Made by a program: the position numbers and the translations under genes. Positions 43,664 through 53,019 of a stretch of DNA of 64,000 bases are shown here, in pieces. Each line of letters begins with the position of its first letter. The stretch's first letter is position 1. The notes below the pieces were generated by a model. It was not told where the DNA came from, searched no databases, and saw only the letters and a list, made by a program, of their open reading frames with translations. The DNA is taken from NCBI GenBank assembly GCA_913057785.1, contig CAJXPD010000002.1, positions 1 through 64,000 on the forward strand, written 5' to 3'. Source of the DNA: an uncultured Lewinella sp. (GTDB lineage: Bacteria; Bacteroidota; Bacteroidia; Chitinophagales; Saprospiraceae).

Positions 43664-46516
43664 ATGGCCGATCATAGTAAGATAATTCAGGATATTTCTT
43701 TACTGTACGAGCTTTCGCTCTCGGTAGGAAACTCCCTGGACTTTACTGAAAATGCCAAGAGCTTTCTCGACACGCTAATTAGTCGAAAAGGCTTAGCATT
43801 TGCTTCTGTTTGGACACAAAACGGAAAGCAATTTGAATTGCAATGCGGCATCCCTAGGTTCCGAATCGACAAGTCGGTAATAGCGGAGTCCCACCCCATT
43901 CCAAGCAAACTCAAGGAGACGCCATTCTTCAGTATTCATTGCGACGACCCCTCTTTTGTCGACTTCATTCAAGAAAAGGACATAGAAACTGGCACCTACT
44001 GCATTTTCTCCCTGAAGGAGGTCGGTTTTCTGAAGTTGTTCGCTCTCAACAGAAAGGCCCCCTTCTCCAAGCTGGAAATGGGGCAATTGAATTCGGTCAT
44101 TACCAAGTTTGCTATTTCCTTGAAGGGGTCCCTAGCGCACAAGCAACTGTTCAAGGAGACAGAGGAGAGACAGGAGGCTGAAAAAGCCCTGAAAGCAACG
44201 AATGAAAGGCTGGCGGACCTATTCGACAATATGTATGATGCACTAATCATACTCGATAATGACGGTTACATCACGGAGGCCAATAAAGCAGCTAGATGTA
44301 TGCTGGGCTACCCCGAGAACGAGCATCCTAACATTGATATAAAAAGTATCCTCCATCCCGACGATCAGGAAAGAGCCTTCGAGTATTACAAGATGTTATT
44401 GAAGGATGACTTTTACAGTGGTTACGAAGGGCGTATTACTCAAAGAGACGGCTCAATCATTCATATCGAGGTGAATTCCAATGCCATTTATGAAAACGGA
44501 GAAATGATCGGCTCCAGGAATCTCCTTCGGGATGTCACGGAAAGAATAAATGCCGAGAAAGCATTACGCGAAAGTGAGGAAAAGTATCGTGGGATCATTG
44601 AAAACATGGAGCTAGGCTTAATGGAGGTGACCTTGGATCAAACGATTGTCCGACCCTATCCCATTTTCTGTGAGATGGTAGGCTATACAGCTGAAGAGTT
44701 AATCGGTCAAAATGCTGAGGAACTATTCCTACCTTATGAATTCAAAGAAACCTTACACAAGCAGGAAGCAGAAAGGCGGCAAGGGATGGCTGGCGTCTAT
44801 GAAATTCAAATCAAAAGAAAAGACGGGAGTAGGATATGGGTGCTGATCAGTGGCGCCCCAATCAAGGATAAAAAGGGTGAGGTAGTTGGCTCCGTCGGAA
44901 TCCATTACGATATAACGGCACGCAGAGAACTCGAGCAGAGTCTATCCAGAGCCAAGGATAGGGCAGAAAAAGCCCAACTCGCGGAGCGCCAATTCTTAGC
45001 TAATATGAGCCATGAGATTCGCACACCTATGAATGCGGTAATTGGCATGACCCATCTGCTCTATGAAACGACTCCTAACGAACCCCAAAAAGAATATCTG
45101 GATTCCTTGCGCTTCTCCGCCGATAGCTTGATGGGGATCATCAATAATATTCTCGACCTTTCTAAGATTGGAGCTGGTGAGGTAGAATTCGAATACAAGC
45201 CCTTTGACCTGGTACAGTTGCTTCACTCCTTGCAAAGGACCTTCCAATTTAAGGTGAGGGAGAAGCCCATTAGTACAGTCTTGGATATCGACTCAAAGAT
45301 CAAAAACTTGGTCATTGGCGATTCTACCAGACTCAATCAGATCTTCACCAATCTGCTTGGAAATGCTAGTAAATTCACGCAGAGAGGAACGATAGGGATA
45401 CGAGCTCAACTGGTATCCGAAAGTCCAGAGGAATACGTAATAGAATTCCATGTGCATGATACCGGGATTGGCATTGCCAAAGAAAAACAAGAAGCGATCT
45501 TTCAAAACTTCAAGCAAGCCGATCTTAAGATCACCCGGGAATTTGGTGGTACGGGACTGGGCTTGACTATTGTAAAAGAGTTGGTAGAGTTGCAATCGGG
45601 CAGTATTCGTTTAGAAAGTGAATTGGGTCGAGGGTCCACCTTTGTGGTTAGAATGCCATTTAAGAATTCTGGGGTGCCCATCAGCGAGAAAGCTGTGCTC
45701 CCAGAAGGGAGCTCAACTGATATCGAATCAGTATTGAAAGATCTCAGGGTACTATTGGTAGAGGATAATCTGATGAACCAAAAACTGGCTTCGCGTATAC
45801 TTGAGAAATGGGGTGCCACCTATAAGATAGCCGGAGACGGAGTAAAAGCAGTAGAAGCCAGCAAAGCAAATGAATATGATTTGATCTTGATGGATATTCA
45901 CATGCCCCAAATGGATGGTTGTGAAGCCACGATCGCCATCAGAGGGGATGCCGAGAATCCGAATCAAGGGACCCCCATTATTGCCCTAACTGCGGCGGCC
46001 TTGCTCGAAGAAAAGACAAGGGCCCTAAATGCAGGCATGAATGATTTTGTTACGAAACCTTTTTCTCCCAGAATTCTAAAGGAACAAGTATTGAAAGCCC
46101 TAGGTTTTAAGCGACCTCTCCTACCCCAGCAAAGTAAGGTGTCGGAAGCCAAGATAAAGATCGACCTAAAATACCTCCAAGAATTTAGTGGTGGCGATGT
46201 CTACTTTATTCGAGATATGCTGGAAACCTTTATGCATGAAGCGCCAGCCACCTTTGTACGAGTGCAGAACGAGTTCAAGGAGGAAAACTGGGAAGGTGTC
46301 TACAAAGGAATCCATAAAATCAAGCCTAGCTTTTTAATGCTCGGGCTACAAGAGCAATATGACAAAGCAGCTAAGGCCGAATCCGATGTGCGAGCTGATA
46401 CTTTTGATACCAATTCGCTCAAAAAAATTGTAGATCAGTTACAGGAAGACACCCTACAAGTCATCCCCGTCATTCAGGGCACATTAAATGAACTGACCAA
46501 GGCCTCTTTGGAGTAA
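43664..46516 (+). CDS. FIST/NosP-associated hybrid histidine kinase
   Basis: This 950-residue soluble kinase has an N-terminal GAF-like region (about 1-160), two PAS domains (about 180-295 and 305-422), HisKA with phospho-acceptor His450 in MSHEIRTP, HATPase (about 550-668), a receiver with Asp744 in LMDIHMP, and HPt with His884 in IHKIKPSF. From the second PAS on, it closely matches the H-NOX kinase, so the two are paralogues. It lies 10 bases after the FIST gene, the NosP/NahK arrangement. It probably feeds the same response regulators as the H-NOX kinase. Confidence 0.92.
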   Translation: MADHSKIIQDISLLYELSLSVGNSLDFTENAKSFLDTLISRKGLAFASVWTQNGKQFELQCGIPRFRIDKSVIAESHPIPSKLKETPFFSIHCDDPSFVDFIQEKDIETGTYCIFSLKEVGFLKLFALNRKAPFSKLEMGQLNSVITKFAISLKGSLAHKQLFKETEERQEAEKALKATNERLADLFDNMYDALIILDNDGYITEANKAARCMLGYPENEHPNIDIKSILHPDDQERAFEYYKMLLKDDFYSGYEGRITQRDGSIIHIEVNSNAIYENGEMIGSRNLLRDVTERINAEKALRESEEKYRGIIENMELGLMEVTLDQTIVRPYPIFCEMVGYTAEELIGQNAEELFLPYEFKETLHKQEAERRQGMAGVYEIQIKRKDGSRIWVLISGAPIKDKKGEVVGSVGIHYDITARRELEQSLSRAKDRAEKAQLAERQFLANMSHEIRTPMNAVIGMTHLLYETTPNEPQKEYLDSLRFSADSLMGIINNILDLSKIGAGEVEFEYKPFDLVQLLHSLQRTFQFKVREKPISTVLDIDSKIKNLVIGDSTRLNQIFTNLLGNASKFTQRGTIGIRAQLVSESPEEYVIEFHVHDTGIGIAKEKQEAIFQNFKQADLKITREFGGTGLGLTIVKELVELQSGSIRLESELGRGSTFVVRMPFKNSGVPISEKAVLPEGSSTDIESVLKDLRVLLVEDNLMNQKLASRILEKWGATYKIAGDGVKAVEASKANEYDLILMDIHMPQMDGCEATIAIRGDAENPNQGTPIIALTAAALLEEKTRALNAGMNDFVTKPFSPRILKEQVLKALGFKRPLLPQQSKVSEAKIKIDLKYLQEFSGGDVYFIRDMLETFMHEAPATFVRVQNEFKEENWEGVYKGIHKIKPSFLMLGLQEQYDKAAKAESDVRADTFDTNSLKKIVDQLQEDTLQVIPVIQGTLNELTKASLE

Positions 46517-46595
46517 TCAGTAATAGCTATCGTAAGTCAGATCGAATCAGATGGTGTGTCATCCATGATATAAGGCTAGATATACTCTAACGGAA

Positions 46596-46603
46596 TATAT
46601 TTG
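46596..46603 (+). promoter_or_regulatory. -7 promoter element of the 46641 gene
   Basis: TATATTTG matches the Bacteroidota TAnnTTTG consensus exactly and lies 38 bases before the start codon. Confidence 0.45.
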
Positions 46604-46640
46604 TAGTACCAAAGTAAACAGCACCAAATAGCAAAATGGA

Positions 46641-47105
46641 ATGGCATCACTACAAATACCTAATTTGATTCTTGTAGCCCTTGTATTACTTACCTTATTA
46701 AATATTTCATGTGTCACTGGATCTAAATACAGCCATGAGTCCCTACCCACATTTCTGATGGGTGAGTTTGAAGACGACTATGGGGTTCAGTATCAAATAG
46801 ACCAGCAAGTATTTCGTTTACTGCCCAATGATAAGTTCCACATCATAAGTGTAAATAAAGCTGATGGCTTTTTAATACTTCAAAATGATTCCCTTAACAC
46901 CTATGCTCCTTCTTTATTCACAAGAATTGATTACCAAAAGCTAAAAAATATGGAGCCTTATGAATGGGCTTTTTGCTTTAGTAGCTTTAAAGAAGCAAGT
47001 GTAAAAGAGGCCATAAATAACGTCAATACTAAAAGAGCAGATTTAATGACCGGATGTAATGGATTTCCTTTTTCTAGAATGAAGAAATCAGGCAACTCAC
47101 AGTAA
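46641..47105 (+). CDS. hypothetical lipoprotein
   Basis: I do not recognise the family. The N-terminus is a lipoprotein signal with the cysteine in LLNISC (about residue 24). The mature part is about 130 residues, polar, with two further cysteines (WAFCFSS and MTGCNGF) that could form a disulfide. It stands alone behind the NO-sensing operon and has its own promoter element. Confidence 0.6.
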   Translation: MASLQIPNLILVALVLLTLLNISCVTGSKYSHESLPTFLMGEFEDDYGVQYQIDQQVFRLLPNDKFHIISVNKADGFLILQNDSLNTYAPSLFTRIDYQKLKNMEPYEWAFCFSSFKEASVKEAINNVNTKRADLMTGCNGFPFSRMKKSGNSQ

Positions 47106-47267
47106 AACTTGTCTTATCTATAGGCGATATTCAGGCAGTATTCCATGAAGTGCGTAGGAGCGTATTCACTTTGTTAAAACCTTATTGTCCTACTGGTTTG
47201 TGTATACCCCCTGAAACCTCTAGGAGCATAGAAGATTTGCCTTTTTCCAGCCACTGGCTTTGTTTCT

Positions 47268-47750
47268 TTACCATGGCATTCGTATAGCACTCAAATAAGT
47301 CCAAGTAATAAAAAGCACTTGTAGCGGTATTCTAAACCATAAATACATCATGCCGTGTCCATCGAATGTTCCCTGCTGATAGTTTACATTATTAATAGAA
47401 GCATAGATATTAGCTGGTAACATTAACAGGAGAAAAAGAATAAGTGCCCATCCAGATAATACTTTGAGTTGAGGGATTAGCAAACCTACTGCTAATAGTA
47501 TTTCAAATACTCCAGTTAGATAAACAAACCTTTCTTTAAAAGGAATAAAATCAGGAATCATCATTGACATTCCTTTTGTAAAAACAAAATGTCCAATAGC
47601 TGTAAATACAAGCATAATAGCCATGGCAATTCTTGCTGACAGGGCAAATTCATATTCCGCTTTGATAATTCTAATTGCAAAGGTCGATAGAATAAAACTT
47701 AATAGAAGAACGATTAATGGTTTCATGTTTTCTGAGTTGTTGAGTAACAA
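47268..47750 (-). CDS. DoxX-family membrane protein
   Basis: The 160-residue protein has four hydrophobic segments in DoxX/MauE-like order and the small-residue-rich GVFEILLAVGLLIPQLKVLSGWALI stretch (residues spread over segments 2-3). DoxX proteins are inner-membrane proteins linked to redox or respiratory functions, with no settled activity. It lies downstream of a Crp-type regulator on the same strand (38-base gap), so the regulator probably controls it. Confidence 0.78.
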   Translation of the reverse strand: MLLNNSENMKPLIVLLLSFILSTFAIRIIKAEYEFALSARIAMAIMLVFTAIGHFVFTKGMSMMIPDFIPFKERFVYLTGVFEILLAVGLLIPQLKVLSGWALILFLLLMLPANIYASINNVNYQQGTFDGHGMMYLWFRIPLQVLFITWTYLSAIRMPW

Positions 47751-47788
47751 AATTCCGAAAACAACGAAGTAGAAACAATGAATCCAAG

Positions 47789-48355
47789 TTAAGTAATACG
47801 TCTTCTTATCCTACTCAATGCTTGTGGAGTAACGCCAATATAGGAGGCAATATATTTGAGTGGAATTTGTTGCAATAATTTGGGGCGGTCAGAGAATAGG
47901 TCCAAATATCGTTCTTCTGCTGTTTTACTCAATAAGGAAAGTTCCCGCTTAGATTTGATTAAAAACATCCTTTCAGCCATTTTTCGTCCGATAGTATTTC
48001 CGCTACTTGTGCTTTCATAGACTTCTTCTAAGTCTTTATGCGAAATTTTCCACAAAAGGGTATCTGTCAAAGTTTCGATTTGGTATTCAGAAGGAGTTCG
48101 TGTTAAAAATGAATCATAAGCTGTGACAAATTCATTCTCGAATAAAAACCCAAAAGTCAAATCGGACTCTTCCCCTGGAACATAAAACCTGACTATACCT
48201 TTTGATATAAAAGACATATAGTTCTCCACTTCTCCATATTTCAAAAGAATAGCATGTTTCTTGAGTTCTACCTCTTGCAATTTTGAGGCAAAAAACTGCC
48301 AATCAGCATCACTCATTGGAGTGATATTTTCAATAAACTTTCTAATCTCGTTCAT
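47789..48355 (-). CDS. Crp/Fnr-family transcriptional regulator
   Basis: This regulator has a cNMP-binding-type beta roll (about residues 15-120, ILLKYGEVENYMSFISKGIVRFY) and a C-terminal helix-turn-helix (LKYIASYIGVTPQALSRIRRR). At 188 residues it is of the same class as the regulator at 7976. It probably acts on the adjacent DoxX gene. The ligand is unknown. Confidence 0.88.
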   Translation of the reverse strand: MNEIRKFIENITPMSDADWQFFASKLQEVELKKHAILLKYGEVENYMSFISKGIVRFYVPGEESDLTFGFLFENEFVTAYDSFLTRTPSEYQIETLTDTLLWKISHKDLEEVYESTSSGNTIGRKMAERMFLIKSKRELSLLSKTAEERYLDLFSDRPKLLQQIPLKYIASYIGVTPQALSRIRRRIT

Positions 48356-48573
48356 TTACGGACCTTTTTGGCTTGTGGCTAACTCATGAATATCTGTAAC
48401 TATGAAAAGAGAATATCCTTATGCAGAACAAGGGTAGTAGTATTATCCTCCATTTTTCACATGGTTAGACTTTGCCTAGTCCCCACTTAAAACGACCAAA
48501 ATATTTCTTAAGGTTCTACATTTTGTCTTGAAGATCACACATGCATCAAATCTTCTTACGAAGTTGCTTTCAG

Positions 48574-49356
48574 CTAATGCTTTATCAATGGAAGAGTACT
48601 TATGCCAAATTCTGATTGAACAACAAGCAGGTAAATTCCTGGTGCCCTGTTAATACTCAAATATAGAAAGCGACCTTGATTACTGATATTGGATTGTACT
48701 TCTTTTCCCATTAGATCAAATATTGATACACTCACTGCTTTATTCGCTAAATCCGACCCCAAATCTACAGTAAACTCGTCTGTTGAAGGATTAGGGTATA
48801 CATGAATACTGTGTATGGATTGATTCTCGGCTACAGAAACCACTTGATTACAGCCTAAACCATTACCCGAGATACCCTGTATCGTAGATGGCGAGACACT
48901 CTCAATATATATTTGGTCTTCGTCATCCGGGTTGAAAGGCCATTCATCTCTAATGGTAATTGCACCACACAATTTCGCACAGCTTTCACCCAACACTTGA
49001 ATTCTGGTTTTGGCTCTTTTTTCTAAGAATCCACTTTCTATAATACCTTGTGTGGTACCCTCCAACTTAAGGGTAACATCATGACTTCTTCCTCTATATT
49101 CTTGCTGCATTACGATCTGACCGCTTCCCAGAAAATGGTGGTTAATGGGGGCTGCACCATAATTTTTACAGTTTATAACATGAAGCCTATCCCCATCATC
49201 TGTGTAGCTAGTGGTATAACTAGCGCCAAAAGTATGATAAGAATTCCCAACCATTTCGATGTCAAAATCTTGGCCATCGTCTGAGTTGATTAAAGAACCA
49301 TTACCGGCCCCCTCTCCTCCACATAAATACATATTTAGCGTTGTAAAGATTGCCAC
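48574..49356 (-). CDS. C-terminal fragment of the frameshifted pectate-lyase-like protein, with T9SS sorting domain
   Basis: The last about 75 residues form a type IX secretion sorting domain (IHVYPNPSTDEFTVDLG, VSIFDLMGKEVQ, APGIYLLVV). The preceding part is beta-rich and continues the gene ending at 49301: shifting frame near 49315-49321 joins YNAKYVFMWGGEG-type sequence directly to AGNGSLINSDDG. No start signal is evident, and the nominal ATG lies inside the upstream frame. It is therefore best read as the 3' part of one gene of about 970 codons. Confidence 0.75.
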   Translation of the reverse strand: MAIFTTLNMYLCGGEGAGNGSLINSDDGQDFDIEMVGNSYHTFGASYTTSYTDDGDRLHVINCKNYGAAPINHHFLGSGQIVMQQEYRGRSHDVTLKLEGTTQGIIESGFLEKRAKTRIQVLGESCAKLCGAITIRDEWPFNPDDEDQIYIESVSPSTIQGISGNGLGCNQVVSVAENQSIHSIHVYPNPSTDEFTVDLGSDLANKAVSVSIFDLMGKEVQSNISNQGRFLYLSINRAPGIYLLVVQSEFGISTLPLIKH

Positions 49357-51481
49357 CTGTTCGATTTACAAAATGTCCCATAAATCGAAAATCACCATTT
49401 CCTTCAACAAGTATGCCATTTCCAATGTCCCCAATTCTTTCTGATTCATTACCACTTGGGCTTGACCAAGTTGTATTATTCCATGCCGGAAAATCTATTT
49501 TTCGTGCATTTCTCCATGCTTCTGTCTTAGCTTGGAAATTTTCAATTACACTCGTTTCAGATGAGCTACTTCCAATCCTCACCAATTGATTGATGGAACA
49601 ACCAAAAATAAATTCCATATGATGCCCTCCTCCCGCTGAAAAATCAATACCATCATAGATATTACTCAACACGACATTATATGCCCAATTTTTATCTGTT
49701 CCTTCAACAGCATAAGGGTATTCATGAAGAATTGTATCCCCGGTTAATTGGTTCCACATCTGTTCCGGTCGATACAGGTACAGGCTTTTCATTCCTGAAT
49801 TGGCTTGTAATTGAATATCTGAAGGCCCAGAAGGATTATCTTTATTGGCAAACAATGCCAATATTGATCTTCCATCTCCATTGTTCGGGTTGTCATTTAT
49901 TCCCCGAAGTTCTACATGTTCAGGCACATTAATGCTACTGTTTAATCTGTAAACACCAGTTGGAATAAAAACTACACAGCCAGCTAATGAAGTAGCCACT
50001 GTACCTGCTGAATCCAGTGCATCCTGGAATGCATCAGTATCATCTATCATGCCATCACCCATCGCCCCAAAATCAGTCACCGTGAAAATATGACGCTCAC
50101 CTGGCGGCGGCGCAGGCACTTGATGTTGAACGTCTAGGAATGGATAATCTTTTCGGTCTATTTCTATGAAATCGTGAACAGAAGTAGTATCAATTATGAT
50201 TTCAGCTGCACTGCTGTTTGAAAAATTAGCAATGTCTAGATTTCCAGTTGAAACCTGATTGCCGTATACGACCGCACGAGATACCTGATTGCCAAGTTGA
50301 ATGTGATCCTTATCATGTTTTTCAAAAGTACAGCCAACAACACTCAAATAACCTGAGTCGGCTTGAATGGCATGGCCCGAACCCCAATCATTAAATGAGC
50401 ATTTTGTAAAACCTACCACGCCCGTTTGCTGAACGATAAGTTTGTCTTCACTACTAAAGCTGATGTTATTGAATTGAAGATTTGCCGCCATGTCATGTAC
50501 ATGAAGGGCTGTATCCGTGGCATGTATTGACCCACCTGTTATCACCCATCCATGGTCTTTTGTATGGCCAAAATCAAGAGCTGTGCGGCAATTAGAGATA
50601 TTAATATCAAATACTCGGGGAGAAGATTGTTCTGTAGTTTTAATGCCTGTACTGTAGCCATCAATTTCCACACCAACAAAAACACCACCACCAGCGCCAC
50701 CACCAGAAAGAATGGCTACACCGTTGACAGACTCAATCGATGTTTTGATGGCATCGTAGTCAACCACTCCTAATCCAGATTGAGACCAATATTCGGGGCC
50801 AAAATGAATGTTTTCTATCCGTGGGGTAGCAGAGGAATTGTGCACATATATCCCATTTGAGATAGGACAACCATAAACTCCTATCACGGTTGGGAATTTT
50901 ACGGACTGCCCTCCTTGTGGCTCGTATCGAATGCCTTTATAAGAATTGACTAGTGTAACATTTCTAACGACAGCAAACACTCCCAAAGCATCAATGGTAT
51001 AAGGATACGCAATGGGGATGGATGTTAATTTCTGTTGAGGGTAGTAAATCGATAAGTCTCGGACCATGGAGTAATCAGACAAACTTATGGCAGACAAAGT
51101 CTCTTCTGTTCCATAATCTATATGAAGTACCGTTCCAGCCACCGTTTTATCTTGATCTGTTGGTCGCTTCCAGTCGCCTCTCAAAGTCACCTGATTGGGA
51201 ATTACCAACGGGCTTTCAATAAGATATGTGCCAGACGGTAAAAAGACAATGCCTCCATATTTCGTATTGGCCATATCCAAGGCTGCCTGAATAGCAGCAG
51301 ACGCATCCTGCCTCCCCGTACTATCAGCATTAAAATCCCTGACTGCATTGATGGTATACACTGGTACATCAAAATCGGAATATTCGGTATTGGCAATTTT
51401 CCCCCTGCTATAGTTTTGACTGCTTGCCACAAAAGGTAAGGCTAGCAAGATTGTTAATGTAACTAGAAAATTAATTTTCAT
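49301..51481 (-). CDS. secreted protein with two pectate-lyase-3/GH55-like domains (frameshifted at the 3' end)
   Basis: After a signal peptide (LVTLTILLALPFVASSQ) there are two parallel-beta-helix domains of the Pectate_lyase_3/GH55 type, each starting with the same pattern: AVRDFNADSTGRQDASAAIQ with FLPSGTYLIESPL, and VTDFGAMGDGMIDDTDAFQ with FIPTGVYRLNSSI. Such proteins bind or split polysaccharides outside the cell. The frame ends at MWRRGGR after a likely one-base loss; the other frame carries the T9SS signal needed for export across the outer membrane. If the shift is real, the 726-residue product would lack its sorting domain. Confidence 0.8.
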   Translation of the reverse strand: MKINFLVTLTILLALPFVASSQNYSRGKIANTEYSDFDVPVYTINAVRDFNADSTGRQDASAAIQAALDMANTKYGGIVFLPSGTYLIESPLVIPNQVTLRGDWKRPTDQDKTVAGTVLHIDYGTEETLSAISLSDYSMVRDLSIYYPQQKLTSIPIAYPYTIDALGVFAVVRNVTLVNSYKGIRYEPQGGQSVKFPTVIGVYGCPISNGIYVHNSSATPRIENIHFGPEYWSQSGLGVVDYDAIKTSIESVNGVAILSGGGAGGGVFVGVEIDGYSTGIKTTEQSSPRVFDINISNCRTALDFGHTKDHGWVITGGSIHATDTALHVHDMAANLQFNNISFSSEDKLIVQQTGVVGFTKCSFNDWGSGHAIQADSGYLSVVGCTFEKHDKDHIQLGNQVSRAVVYGNQVSTGNLDIANFSNSSAAEIIIDTTSVHDFIEIDRKDYPFLDVQHQVPAPPPGERHIFTVTDFGAMGDGMIDDTDAFQDALDSAGTVATSLAGCVVFIPTGVYRLNSSINVPEHVELRGINDNPNNGDGRSILALFANKDNPSGPSDIQLQANSGMKSLYLYRPEQMWNQLTGDTILHEYPYAVEGTDKNWAYNVVLSNIYDGIDFSAGGGHHMEFIFGCSINQLVRIGSSSSETSVIENFQAKTEAWRNARKIDFPAWNNTTWSSPSGNESERIGDIGNGILVEGNGDFRFMGHFVNRTGGNLYNAKYVFMWRRGGR
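49313..49323 (-). other. frameshift site in the pectate-lyase-like gene
   Basis: On the minus strand the sequence is ATGTGGAGGAGAGGGGG. One extra G after TGG would read Met-Trp-Gly-Gly-Glu-Gly-Ala-Gly and join the two frames. A homopolymer-rich purine run is a usual place for a natural slip or a sequencing error. Confidence 0.65.
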
Positions 51482-51674
51482 GATAGAAATCGAGATTGAG
51501 CTCTGCTTAACAAGTTGAACATTGATAGTTTAATAACCCCGCATCTAGTCTTACTTAGGTTTATTCCCTGCCAACATCGGTGGTGGATGGAAAAAGATTG
51601 CAAGGTACAGAAAAAGCCAAGCGTCTTACAAGACATAATGCTGGCTCGATCAATAGTCATTTTCTGAACTTGCG

Positions 51675-52922
51675 CTAATGATTGAATGGCCTTTCATTTA
51701 TCCAATGAAATCCTCGGTTTATCAATCTAAAATCATCTAGTCCTCTTTTTTGTAAGGAAATTTTCAAGGTATCTCCGCCAACTATTCCATTTAACTCTAA
51801 ACGATTTGCCTCCGGAATTTCATACGAAAGACTTAGGCTGGCACTATCAATTTTCGTTGAAAACCATACTTGTTTTTCAACCGTATCTATTCTCATTTGG
51901 AATCGATCGAGCTCACCCGTCATCTTCTTTACAACAGCTTCTCGTTTCTTTTCAACAATAAGATAGTGCCACCGATATGAATCAGTTATTAGTGGGGGTA
52001 ATAATTCCCCATTCTTCTCAAACAGCTGAGTTTTCCATAAGCCAGAAATTTCGGATTTCTCTTTCAACTGTTCTGTGATATCAAATTGCACCAACAATTG
52101 AATCATAACGATCCCCACGATCAGAACAACAACTATCTTCTTAATAGATGATACTATGCTATTCGTTCTAGCCTGCTTAAATGTTGATTGAATTTGTTTT
52201 TTGGATACTTGTTCATTCCTGATAAAGAAATCTACCAATCTCTTCTGGTCAGCTAGAATCAAAATCAATGAGAAGAACACGATATGAGCAGAGACTATTT
52301 TTACCGGAATATCATAGGTCAAATTCATCATGAATACGTTGCTCATAACGCCCACGATAATTATGCTTCCTAAGGTTGTAGTCTTTCTTGAAAGCATGAG
52401 GGTTCCTCCTAATACTTCGGCTAAGCCGATAAAAATATTGTAGCCATGTGAATGCCCCATAAATGTCCAAGCCAACCCCATGGGAGAAAGCTCTCCAACA
52501 GTTTGTACAAGTTTTTCAAAACTGTGATCTGGAAATTGACCTTTGAACACCTTACCCAAACCATAGAGGAGCATCGATAAAAACAATGCGACTCTAATTA
52601 TTACTGTCAATAAATTGTATTGTCGACTGTAATCTCTCTCCTTGCGATCAACTAATGACCATACCGCAACTATGATTGCAGTTAGGCATACATTGAAGGT
52701 TAATCTTACGTAATCGAATACCCGGTCTCCACTTCCCGTACTTTCTAGTTTAACCTCACTCCCATAACCTAAAATATACTTAGCGAACCAATTGATTGTC
52801 GATTCTAGCAATGAAGAGAACAGTAATGTTACGATAAACAATATGATATAAGTATACAGTACCCTAAAGGCTAACTTCTTCCATTTACCCCAACTTTCTT
52901 GCTCATGTATCGTTTCTTTCAT
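51675..52922 (-). CDS. DoxX-like multispanning membrane protein
   Basis: The N-terminal about 235 residues have six or seven hydrophobic segments, including a DoxX-like unit (SMLLYGLGKVFKGQFP, IFIGLAEVLGGTLMLSRKTT). A further hydrophobic segment near residue 265 leads into a C-terminal polar domain of about 140 residues, probably periplasmic (ISGLWKTQLFEKNGELLPPL). No enzymatic motif is visible. It is a single gene between the pectate-lyase-like gene and the aspartyl protease. Confidence 0.65.
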   Translation of the reverse strand: MKETIHEQESWGKWKKLAFRVLYTYIILFIVTLLFSSLLESTINWFAKYILGYGSEVKLESTGSGDRVFDYVRLTFNVCLTAIIVAVWSLVDRKERDYSRQYNLLTVIIRVALFLSMLLYGLGKVFKGQFPDHSFEKLVQTVGELSPMGLAWTFMGHSHGYNIFIGLAEVLGGTLMLSRKTTTLGSIIIVGVMSNVFMMNLTYDIPVKIVSAHIVFFSLILILADQKRLVDFFIRNEQVSKKQIQSTFKQARTNSIVSSIKKIVVVLIVGIVMIQLLVQFDITEQLKEKSEISGLWKTQLFEKNGELLPPLITDSYRWHYLIVEKKREAVVKKMTGELDRFQMRIDTVEKQVWFSTKIDSASLSLSYEIPEANRLELNGIVGGDTLKISLQKRGLDDFRLINRGFHWINERPFNH

Positions 52923-53019
52923 CGATTCTTGATTTTTCTAATGACGGCTAAGGCATCAATTTCAGTAGCACTGAAATGAGGATCCCAAAGCCTAGTTCGT
53001 ATGAAATTCACCTCGGATT

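Noticed and set aside
46601-46640. TACCAAAG and CACCAAAT upstream of the 46641 gene as phased repeats
   Set aside because: Spacing is 14 bases and the pair lies downstream of the -7 element.
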